DNA of 64,000 nt from contig CM028889.1 in NCBI GenBank assembly GCA_016801885.1, forward strand, positions 17,688,501-17,752,500. The letters run 5' to 3'. The notes beneath the pieces were generated by a model. That model did not search any database, was not told where the DNA came from, and saw nothing but the letters and a program-made list of their open reading frames with translations. A program made the position numbers and the translations under genes. Below, in pieces: positions 39,001 through 51,000 of the stretch; position 1 is the stretch's first letter, and each line of letters opens with the position of its first letter. Source of the DNA: Toxotes chatareus. Its lineage: Eukaryota; Chordata; Actinopteri; Toxotidae.

Positions 39001-42000
39001 ATCCAAAACCGACGGCAAAGCTCCGCTAGTACTCTCTCTGATCCAGGATGAAGGAGGGTCTCATCAAAATCCCGAATGATTAACTTAGTCAGGTGATGTT
39101 TGGGGTCCAACATGATTGTGCGAATAGAATCCAACTTTAGCTGCTCTGCTCTTCGCAGTCTCCCTCCAACTCTGAGGAGTCCTGTTTCCTAATCATGCTT
39201 AGGGGATAAGGAACTTAAACGACTGTTGTTTGGCAGGGGTCTGTCATGCATGAGTGCCTTGACCTCATCCGGAAATGAGTCCAACTGTGCATGCTTTAGC
39301 AGGAGAGTCTCAGCTTTGGTGTAGTCAGCTGCTTCCCTGGGTGAGCTTGTATCAGCTGCCCCATGTAGGGACCGCGTTGTTGTTTGTAGGAGGTTCTTCC
39401 ATGAGGAGAAGGTGCTGACATCCGGGAGTTGAGGGCAGGAATCAACAGTCACATGTGCACAGAAAGCTGCTTTCTTAAGCTCACCATTCTCTGGTTCTGG
39501 ACTGACTGAGGGTCTGATCGGCCAGCAGTCTTCAGGGTGACGCAGGAACTCAGGGCCTTGGTTCCAACGATGTGGTTGAGACAGTTCACGCAGGGTCAGG
39601 ACTCTGATTTAATCCAGTGAAGGACTGTGGTGGAGTCGGACCAGAGTATGACTCTTCTGATGGGCAGAGTGATCTCATTCTGAAGGACACGGGCCAATTG
39701 AGTGCCGGTAAGAGCAGCACTCAGTTCCAGTCGAGGCATGGAAAGTTGCTTCTTTGGTGCCACACGAGATTTGGCTAACACAAAGGAGACGTGGACTTCC
39801 TTCTTGGCATCTTCTGTCCTTAAGTAAGCCACAGACCCGTATGCTCTCTCGGATGCGTCACAGAAGATGTGAAGGTCTCTGATTGATGTTGGTGTGTCTG
39901 CAGATGCTGGGGCATAACATCGGGGGAGCTCCACCTGGATCAGGTCAGGTATTTCTTGTTCCCAGGCGCACCATCTATCTCACAGGCTCTGTGGTTGGAT
40001 CGGGTCATCCCAACCAAGTTGCTCCTTCCAGAGGTCTTGGACAAGGACTTTGGCTCGGGTTGTGAATGGCAAAATGTAGCCTAGGGGATCATATTGACAG
40101 GCTAGCACTTTATAAACATTCCTCATCGTGCGTTCAGTGCTCTCCACTGCTTTGTGCTCGTATCTCAGGGAGTCTCTGAGGCAGTCCCAACGTAGTCCCA
40201 AGGTTGGCTCCTGAAGGTCTGTACTGGTTTGGGAAAGCCATAGCTCACTGCTCTCAGATCTGGCTTCAGGTGGGAGATGTTCAATGACCGCAGGTACATT
40301 GCTGGCCCACTGGCGTATCTCAAAGCCTCCGCTGTGGAGTAGCTGGCGCAGACCATCAACGAGGTCCTTAGCTTCATCTGCTGAATGGGCACTGTGAAGG
40401 CAGTTATCAACATAGAATGACTGCTCGACACACTTAACAAGGTTACTGTTGGGGTCACCTTTGTCATGGATGTGCTGTTGCAGGGCATAGATGGCACAGC
40501 AGGGACTGCATGTTGTACCAAATGGCAGGACTTGCCACTCGTAGATGCTTGGCTCTTCAGTTCTGTGCATATTACGCCAAATGAAGCGCAATACTGGTTT
40601 GTTTTCTGGCAGAAGGCGTACCTGGTGGAACATACCTTTAATGTCACCACTCACAGCAACAGGATACTGGCGGAATCTGATGAGGACTCCTAGCAGGGAT
40701 GGACCTAAGGTTGGCCCTGGGAGGAGGAGATCGTTGAGGGACTGCCCATTATATTGGAAAGAGCAATTAAAAACTATCCTGTTCTTGCCATTGTGGGTTA
40801 CCATGTGGTGAGGTATGTACCAGGATTCTGGAGAGGCTTTAGCTACCTCAGGTGGCACCTTGGTTACATAGCCCATCTTCTTGAGCTTCTCGATCTCCTG
40901 GCAGTACACCTTAGCGAGATCTGGATTTTTAGCTAATCTCCGCTCTGTGCTTCGGAGACGGGGCAACACTGCTTCCGTGGGGGCTTGGAGAGTTGGTGCA
41001 TTAGCTTGACGGAGCAGTGGTGTTTGCGTATCTCTGTATACCATCAACATCTACTCTGACAGTGGATGTCTGGAGCAGTACCATGGCTTGCTGATCCTGC
41101 TTTGAGCGGGTTACCTGCTTCTCATTCATATAGGGAAGTGTGTTGGCCTGCCAGAGGCGCTCGATATTCTTGAAGAATCTGGTCGATGCTGGTGGGGCCT
41201 TGAAAAGCCCAGCCGAACTTGTTGTGGTCTGCGATTGGTCCTCCTGGTGGGCCCATACGGACTGGCTCTGTAGGTGTCAGGAGATGAGGCATATCAGATC
41301 CAATCAGCAACAGGGGTTGGACGTGGTCCACAGGAGATAAAGGTAAGTTGCAGAGGTGTTTATATTTCCGCTGGAGAGTGGCCACTGGGTAAGAATGTTC
41401 AGATACTTCTTACCAGGTTTCAGAAGGGGGATACGTGGAAGGTAACTGAAGCACCTTGGAGCTGCACTACGTCTTGGCAGACAGTCCGGAGAGTGAGTGT
41501 TTCGGGCTCTAAGGCAAGGTTCAGGTGTTGCACAGCTTGTGGCAAGATAATACTCCTCTCTGAGCCGTCATCAAGTACAGCATGGGTCTCCAGCACTTGG
41601 TCTTTGTTGTGAAACAGGACTTTCACAACCTTCAACATCACGTTGGGAGACCTATTTGGTTTGTCTAGGTGCACCTTTGTAGTGGGGGCAGTCACCATGA
41701 GCACACTTTTCTGGTTTTGCTGGACAGCGTCATGCAGTACTGTCAAATGCTGCTCTTTGCAGGTGTTGCAGGGTCGCTTGAGAGTGCAAGCATCCGGCTT
41801 GTGTGATCGTCCACACCTCCAACACCGCTGTTCATCTGTTATCCACTTCACAATCTGACTTGTGTCCAATTTCTTGAACTCTGGGCAAGCATTCAGGAAG
41901 TGTTCTCTGTTGTCGCAACGAGGACAGTATGGTTTAGGTTTGTGTGCAGGCTTTGGGTGTGAGGATCGTCCCCTGGAGCTCTGGTCATTGACAGCAGTGA

Positions 42001-45000
42001 GGAAGAACGCAGTAGATTTCTCCTTTGGCTTGGTAAAGGTACGTTGGTCTCTCTTTATCGGCTTGGGGGTTTCATGGTTATAGAGTGCTGCAGCTCTGCC
42101 AGCGATGCGTTTAGCCTGGGATTTCATCTGTAGCCAGGTTCCCAAGTCAGGTAAGGTGTATGTTTGGTCTGTGCCTGTCTGAAGAATCCCTGTGTTCAGG
42201 CAGTGCTCCAGGAAGCCATCGCGGTAGCTTGGAGGCATCTTGCTTAATAGTCGGTCGACATGGGACCCACATCTTAGTTCGTAGCCGTTCTGACCTTCCA
42301 GAGTCTTAAGCATGCCTACTAATGATTGGATGGATAGGGCGCAGGCATCGAATGCTTCAGAGTCTCCAAACTTGAGGGCTGGAGCATTCAGTATGGCACC
42401 CAATTCACTCTGGACAAGCTGCCGGACAAGGTTGGCCATACTTGTCCTGTAGAGCTTGCATGGCTGTGGTGTAGGGCTTTGGATCATGCATGTAACACGT
42501 TGTCGAGGGCCATCTTGAGTAATGCAAAGTCACTCTCTTTACCGCTATCAAATTGGGGAATTGTTGGCTTTGGAATGCCATATGGTGAGGGGACGAAGAG
42601 ATTCATCCCAGCTGTGGCGGAATCTGGGTTGGATGGCGTTGGATGGATCGCTCATCGAGCAGGGCTGTCTGTAGCTCTGAGAGAACACTAGAGGGGAATC
42701 TACCAGTCGATGAAGGCGCTGAGCGTGCTGACCTGGAACTGGTGGTCCTCCGGGATGAGCTATGTGTGCACTCACTGCACGAACCTCGGGAGAGGGGGCT
42801 GGTTGAGAGGTTGGAGTTTGTCCCTCATGGAGAGGTGGTGCAACCACATAGTCTTTCAGGTAGGCTGGGGGGTGTCGTTCTCTCTGTGAAGTACCGTGTT
42901 GTGTAGACTGGGCCTGGGCATCTGCACAGGTAGGTTCCATACTGGTACTCTAATCCGGCTCGAAGGACCATGAAGTGGAGATAGGCTCCAGGAATGTTCT
43001 TTCTTAGAGTGGTTCAAAGTACAGAGGTGTCCCAATTAAAGAACACGCCAGACGTCCAGTTGAGTTAGGAAGTTAGGACAGTTAGGAAATCACATTCACG
43101 TACAACTACTAACAGTACGAATACAACTATTTGTAAATGGGCTTTCTAACACTCCCCACATACAAAACCCTCTGTCTGTGTAAGTGCAGCTACCTCTCAA
43201 CAGATTGCCGTATGTGTGTCATCCAAGTATTTCGCTCCTCCTTGGAGGTGGTGTGGATCTCATACATCTCTGGCTCATTGGAGGAGGCGCAGATAAGAAA
43301 CATAGCTTTCTCCTCATGGGCCACCTCTCTGACTATCAGCTTCTGAAGAGAGATCACTGACGGCTTGTTATCCTGGGTGGATCACAGTAACAAGGAACAA
43401 GGAAGGGATTACTGAGATCACTGATTACTGGTAATTCATAAAAAAGAGATGAATGACGTTCATAATGAGGATTAAAGATCTTGCATCACTGACGTCTTAC
43501 TGTGCATTAATAAACTATTCCTCTTTAATATAGATGATGTTAATTTTATACTGACAGAAAGATAAAAGACAAGTCACTTACCACTGTAGCAAACACATAT
43601 CTCTGGTCCTTTTCTTGTAACAAGAGCAACACATCTGACAGAAGCACTGCAAGAATATCTGGAAAGATAAAAAATTATAAAGGACAGTTTATTTCTTCTT
43701 TCCTCCAAGCTGGAAAGAAGGCACATGATACTAGACTCCACATATTTTGACTGTGTGGGCATCTTTTTAAATGCTAATTCATTCCAAAACCTTGCAAAGG
43801 ACCAGCATGACACATTACTGATTTATTTTTAGTAGAACAGCATATACAGTGTGTGCACACAACCAGATTGCTGTACAGGAAAGTAGTTTCTTTTATCATG
43901 CTATTTCATGCCTTTGAGCCTGCCAGAAGCAGCTTTCCAGTTGACTGTGCCCTCATGAAGCAGCCGTCTCCTGCCCTGTGCCAGGTCCTCCCTGCGAAAC
44001 ACTCGGCCATCTTTGATTTTTCCCATTGCCTTTGGCTCCATCTTGTTGTGTATGTCTCTGAGTCGACATGTCTTCTCATAGAGATTAACCAGTGAGTCCA
44101 CCTGAATGATGGTGTCTTTAATCAGACCCAGAGCCCGAGTCAGATCCTCATGCTCCTCTGTTCCCGCTAGAGACAGAAAAAAAATTGATACTTTATAAAT
44201 ATAGCACAATTAAACAATAACAGGTGACGTTATGCCATACTAAAAAAAATGCATGTGCAATGCTGGACCTTCAGTGTTGTGCAGAATCCGCTCCACTAGC
44301 ACTGGGTACTTGGTAATGCGCTGTGTCACTAACAGAATACACTCTGTCACTCCTAACCTCCGCACAATGGACAGGTTGTTGATTTTCTGAGATGAAAAAG
44401 AGCATAATTTAATATGTATCACACTGCAAGAGGAATACTTGCAAGATTAAATCTGACGTCAAAAATCTGAATATGCTAATGTGTCTTACCCGTATGATGT
44501 TTTGGAACTTTTTGTTGTTTTGCAGCTGTTCTTTGTAGTAGCTGACAGCCTCAGTGTGGTGACTGCAGAAATCTCCATAGCTGTCCTTCATCCTCTCTCC
44601 TATTTCACCTGAGAACTGGAGAACAAAGGAAACTGTCATTCCTGTCACCTAGTCAGCTCATTGCTCTGTTTCTGCAGTCTGTGTTTGCGTGTTGGCCCAT
44701 ACTGCACTGTGACACATGTATTATGCTGTTTACATATAACTTGTGTATTATATTGTGCATGTTTAACTCTATCATGGGACTCTGTCATATTCAAAGAAGT
44801 CGATGCTGGGCATCTGTATGCAAGTGTGCTCTTGTTAGAGATGTGACGTATCGACTGTGTACCTGTGCGATCAGAATGTCTGCCACTCTGTTGATAGTGT
44901 AGTTCCTGTCGTTGGGCGACACGAGGTTTTCTCGCCGCCGCTCTTTGAGACAAGACAGGAGATGTGTGTGAAGCTCGAGGAGGTTTTCCAAGCGTGGGAA

Positions 45001-48000
45001 CAGACAGTCCAGCCTTCCCGAGTCCATCTGGAGGTTCTCTTTCAATTCTCGGACATAGACACCCTGCATGATCTTCAGCGTTCGCACATGGTGCATTTCT
45101 GTCTGCATCAGCTCTATACAATGACATTAAGTTACATGTTAATATTCTGCCATGTAAAACACATACATTTATAATGCATCGGGGGGGGTCTAGAGTCAGA
45201 AAGAAGTGAGGTTATTCTGCTTGTGGCTAGCATTAACATAAAATAGCTGCTACTAGCATAACACACCCAAACTGTCGGTGGTCGAGTTGCATTGTGGGCA
45301 ACGTAGGCACCACATTTTGATGAAAAAGAGCTATAAATGGAATAAAAAGGCAATATCTCTGGTTCTGCAGCTTTGATTTCAAAACCTTTTTTTTTTTTTT
45401 TTAAATTGTACATCGTGATTCAGACAATATTATAGAAACACAACGCTAAATCAGTGGAAGACTCTTTAAAAAGTAAAAGTCAGTGACTTTTTTGATTTAC
45501 CCTGACATTGTGTGTAGCACTGATGCTCCAGGATGACAGTTCACCAAAACTATCCAATCAATGAGCTCCCTGTCAGCCCACAAGACAGGTAACTCAGTCT
45601 TTGAACAGGTACAGGTGCGAGTGCACTCTAGGAAATCACACTTACCATAAATCACATCCTGTCTCTTCACCATTTCTTTAGGGTGTCTCTTAACATACTG
45701 CTGGTCAACCGCTAAACTCCATGACTCCACCTCCAGGTCCTGGGCATCCGACTCCAGATCAGCCCGCACTGCTGCATAATGAGCATCTGAAGAAAGAAGC
45801 AGAGGCACTGAAAACTATGAACCGTTACAGTGTAATAATCCCAATATGGCAGAAAACAGCACAATGTTGGGGGCCCATGTTTAGGTCAGTGTTTTCACAG
45901 GAGGGTCAGAGGTCAGGATAAGCAGAAATGCTTCCCTGAAAGAATCCAGTCTATGTTAAGAATTCATAGTCTGGCTCAACGTCAGCTAATCAGGATGGAG
46001 GAAGTTCAGACATGTGGGGCTGAACCTGGATTGTGCGGCTGAAGGTCGGTCTCTTCACTCAAAGTCACTGATGACACAAAATGACCAGATCTAGTTTCCT
46101 ATAAGTCCCGAGACCACTTTAACAAAATCCTCTACATTTTGTATCATTCGTAAATTACGAACAATGATTTTCAGAAGATGATTCCCTTTGAAAAGGTTTC
46201 CAAATACTTTTTTGTGAAGCCTCCAAGTTTGAGAATAGTTCACTGATGACTTCATGTCTCGTCTTTTTGTGTTTTGGCAGGGCTGGAAATGATACATATG
46301 GATGGGGCAATATGAACTATGCAATCTCGACTCAACAAACCAATTTGTCAAACATAATTTTTTATGTTACGCTTTGACTTGACATCGTAGCGATGCATTG
46401 TAAATGTGATAAATCTTGTAGAGCACATTAATAAAGACAGAGATTAAGCTAATTCTACTATTTCAACCCTGCACCTGCAAAGCTTTTTCAGGGTATGGGT
46501 GCGTCCTATAAAACACCAAATCCTGAAACATGGCAGCTGGGAGAAAAAGACAGAACGCTAGAACACAGTTTGCCTGTCTGTCTCTCCCACACACTCCTGC
46601 TTAATGAGACAGAGTGAGATCACCCCTGACTCCACAAAACACTCTCCTCCCTGGATTTAAGTAAACTCCCTGAAGACAAACTATCACTCTGCATTCAGGC
46701 AAACATGTAGATCTTAGAGGACTAAACAGGCTATGAAAAGGTAGTTAAATTAGAAAGAACAGTGTTACCACCATCACATTTCAAATCAATAATTTCAGCC
46801 AAGAGTGGAACTATTGAAATTCAACTTCAATGCCCACCTCAGACAGTCAACTCACCTTCTACAATGATGGACTCGGTGGTGGAGGGAGCGAGGGAAATGG
46901 CATCTTCGTTGCAGCGTTTGGAGCGGAGAGCATCTGTTTCATCCATTTCCCCAGGGAGGGATCTGAGGGATGACAACCACAGGTCCAAAGTGGCATACAT
47001 GCTGACACTGACACAACTCAAGCCCTCTAGCTAGTGGTAGCTTAAATACACGCAAGACCCAGCAAGCACATATATACAGCTGCACAGTGACACTGATGTA
47101 AAATCAAACGTGAAAGCAAAAAACAGGTAGCTAAATTTTTCTTTCCTTCCTTCCTTCTTTCCTCCATACTGTTGTCCGGCTGTCGCTCCTCTTTTCTGCT
47201 CTTGTTAAAACCTTTCCTGATTCTCTGCTTCTCTCTCTCTCTCTCTATTAGCCACTTTTCTTAGCAAAGCATCATTAAAGTAGTCTACTTCTGAGAACAG
47301 TCTAGCTTCAGTTTCAAAAGGCTGTATTATTAGAAAAAACAGCTTGTCTTGATGTGTCAACTATAAATAAACCTCTCACAATGACATAGAGAAAATAGTA
47401 TTTGAGCAGCAAAGAGAATAATCTAAAAATATTCAACATTAACATACAGCAGATTCTGCAAACATCTATGGCATAATGGATTTGAGAGAAAGATGGCAGA
47501 GAAGTTTATTTGAACTTCTCAGCTCCAAGTCAAAAAGCACCCTGTCATTCATGAGCAATCGTTTCAAAAGTAAACTAGTTAGAAAGAAAAGTGTAAGCTG
47601 AAGGGCAGAGATACTCACCCTGAGCTGTTGTGGTGACGGAGGCTGTGGCCAAAGCTGGAGGCAAGGGCTGCAGTGGAGCTGGTGGTATGGGCGGCAGTCA
47701 GCTGAGTGTTAGGTCCCCACTGACTAACGGTCATGCCTGGGACGCTGAGATAACTTGGCTGGCCATCTAGGGTCAGTGATGAGGCTGGGCCTGCCTGATC
47801 CCGCTCCCTGTCCCGGTCTTTTAGCGCTAGGGAAGAAAGACGAGAGACAGGTGAACGACGAGAATGAGAGGGAACAGAGGAGGAACATGAGGAGAAGCGA
47901 GGAGAGGAGAGAGAGAAAGGAGAAGATGACCAGCGGAGAGGAGAAGAGGATGAGGAGCCGAGTGGGTGCTTTTTTGACTCCTGTCCGAGTTGACCCCAGT

Positions 48001-51000
48001 ATTTTTTCAGCCAAGATCGAGGCAGGGATCGGAAGAACTGGCAGGTGATCAGGTCGCGGTGCATCAATACTCGCATCCCCACACGTCCAGACAAACCCCA
48101 CGATGAGGCAGAGGAAGATGGGGAGGAAGAGGAGGACGGTTTAGCAATTCTGGAGAACGCTTTGGGGGCCCTCGTGGTTTGGCTCGCGCCTTCAGTAACA
48201 GATAGCTCCATTGCGAATGTCTCAAACTTGACTGAGTGGCAGAAGGAGAAGAGTAATAATCCAAACTCCAAGGTAAGGTTTAATACTCCGCCGCAGTATC
48301 AGTAAATATTACTGCTTAAGTAGTGAGTTATGTGCTTTCACTGGTGTAATCCAGAAGAAGCAGAGGACAGCGCACAGCCTGGTTTTGTACGCAACCCGCT
48401 CAGATCTGTCATGTCCTAGTTCTTGTAGCAACTTCTTGAAAGATGCACACCCTTTTATATTTCTAGCACTTTCCCTGTCTCCACTCTTTGTCTTCCTGAC
48501 CCCCTGCACAAGTTACTGATTGGTCAGAGCAGGACGTGAAGAGAAGTCAGGTGTGGCCGATAGGACTCCAGCTGTTCAAAAGAGAATAACAACCGCTACA
48601 GGAGATTAACTTAAGCTGCTGCTGCTACAGCTGCTCATGTCTCCCGTGGGTTCGATAACATGCAACAGGACCTGCTGAATGTTACAATTAAGCACTGATT
48701 GAAATTTCCTGGGCTGGACCACTTCATGATGATGAATGAAAGCATACTGCACATTTATTCAGAGGCTAACCACTTTAATAAGTGAAAAGATGTTTAACCT
48801 TCTACAAAAAAAGAAAATAATAATGTATGGCAGAATTATTTGAAATGAACAATTTACAAAGATCTGACTTTGTTTTGCTTCCTCTTGTTCTTTGTATGTT
48901 TACATTAATTTGACTTATGTGTATATATTGTACATACAACATTACTAAATCTATCTTGACAAGAAGTGAACCAGAAGTAAATCACCTGACTGTTCTTAAC
49001 AATAGCTAATCATCACCTTTGCCTGCAGCCTGCTGGAGGCCAATCTCCCCTCTATGCACAGTGTGTAGGCAGACACACACATTCACCATTAAGAGCCATG
49101 TACAACTTGCACGTTCAGTAAGAAAAAGATGTGCAAACTGAAAGAAGAAGAAAAAGTATGGTTCTATCCACATCATTTTAATCCTCTGCAAACCACCAGA
49201 GAGGCAACCAGTTCGCTTTAATTTGACACAAGGGGACTAAAGCTGCCTTCTTATCCATCATTGCAGCCCCCCCACCCCACCCCTTTTAACACATTTGCAC
49301 ATGCATGTTCTACTTACCAAGGTTAGGAGATCCCGATGAGCCGCTCTTCGGTAGAGAATCTCTCTGTGTGAAGAAAAAGAAGAAAGCATTTTTTCAAGGC
49401 CATTCTCCCAAGCTTTTATCAGCTGAGTGACAGATTCCAAAATGGCTAAAAATTGCATGCTCTTACTGTACTTTCTTTACAGGACGAGACTGCTCACATG
49501 GCCAAGGACTTTGCTTAACAAGCAAAGTCCATCTCAGGCAGATTCATATTCAAGAATGGACAGAGGCATATAATCTTCAGTGGAGTCATCTTAAAAGCTC
49601 AGGCTTGAAAGAGTGCTCAAATCTCACTGACAAATGTGGAATTATGCTTCTCTGTTGAGATGCTGCAGTAGCCACATGTACGTGTGAAGGCTCACTTACA
49701 GTCAATTTGCTGCCCCTCAAAAATGTTAAAAGAGCATAACACATGGGATACGTGCAGAACTTAAATTCATGGTTCATGATGAACAAAAGCTCAGAAATCT
49801 TTTTCAGTAATGCTAGACAAATTTGAATTTTGATATCTAGCACAGTCATTTACGTTGCAAATCATTTTCTAATTTAGTGAAGCGGTGATACCACGACAAC
49901 CAAAGCGTTAAATTTACCATGTAAATTATGCAACTGTTCAAATTGGACAACATAAGAATCTACCGAAGGTTCATTTTGTGCTACAGGTTCAGCATCTGAC
50001 CATGTACATGTGCATTTAACTAGTCAATATATGCAAAATTATAGACCACATTGTAAGTTTAGGCCCTAGGATGACTTCAGTGTAGCCTTAGTCCTTGTTT
50101 TTCTATGCACCAGTGTAGTGTTTACCTTATTCTTGCTGCTGGTGCACTCACCCAGCAGAGACTTGCAGCTCTTGTGAACGTTCACAGCACAATCTGAAAC
50201 ACAGCAGGACAGAAACACAGGATCAGTGTTGCATTAGTCTTACCAGACCAGCTGTGCTGTATACAGAGGCAACAGCGACAGCTTTTGGAGTGAAAATGGA
50301 CAGGAACAGTGAAACAGTAAACCAAGTTTGAGGTTTCAAAACCAGCCTGACAGCTACTGAAAGAAATGCTCAAAGTAAAAGGCTGTGATTCAAACAGGAC
50401 AAAGAAACAAAAGCCTGGAGGCATAGCTTATTCAGCTGCCGCTGTCGACAACTGTTTGTCGAGAACTTGTTTTCAAATGTAGTCTCATCACAAAGTGAAA
50501 GAATCACTTCTGGCTCCATGAGACTGATGCAGAGGTAACTGTGTGGCTTCTGTTTGTTTACAAGTACATGATACAGAGTCTCACTGTCGGGAAGTCAGTA
50601 ACTCCCTTTTTCTCAGTAACAAGCTTCACTTTTTCTCCACGTTTCTCCCTGTATGGAAAACAAAGCTCCTGTTGTCAGGTGTAGATGGAGTGACTGATTG
50701 TATCTCTGCTGATTAAGACAAATACAAATCAGAGATGTTTTGGAAAAACATACTGTGGGTAACAAGTTCTCTCCTTCGTGTTCTACTCAATTACTGGACA
50801 GACAAAACACAGGTAAAAGAAAACAGTTCCGTTTTTCAGCCTGGCTACATACTGTATAAGATAAGCACCAGCCTTTCTCGAGGGACTAGGCTGGCCAAAC
50901 AAATTAAGTCATCACTATGCAAAGTCTGATCCCAACCCAGCCAGGTAAAACCAGGCTGACGTGGACAAGAAGCACATGGCCTTCAATGCAAAACATATAC

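Larger units (their letters stand above)
37426..43151 (-). mobile_element. BEL/Pao LTR retrotransposon, defective, minus orientation
   Basis: The 5726-bp element has LTRs that begin TG and end CA in both strands, a 5-bp target duplication, a primer-binding site next to the right LTR (transcript 5' side), a purine-rich tract next to the left LTR, and gag-pol remains in the order gag, zinc knuckles, protease, reverse transcriptase, RNase H, integrase, C-terminal domain. This order, with the protease before RT and a YVD-type RT motif, identifies BEL/Pao rather than Gypsy or Copia. No envelope gene is seen. The coding region is interrupted by several stops and frameshifts, so it cannot act on its own. 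It lies in the same orientation as the host gene. Confidence 0.92.
37153..43193 (-). other. Intron 20-21 of arhgef28, nearly filled by a BEL/Pao element
   Basis: The intron is 6041 bp. The element and one copy of its target duplication account for 5731 bp, leaving about 310 bp of original intron: 42 bp (including one target-duplication copy) on the donor side and about 270 bp on the acceptor side. Flanking bases show nothing else. Confidence 0.85.

Noticed and set aside
38095..42970. An envelope gene, which would suggest a retrovirus
   Set aside because: The internal region is used up by gag-pol remains in BEL/Pao order. No further frame lies between the integrase tail and the left LTR.
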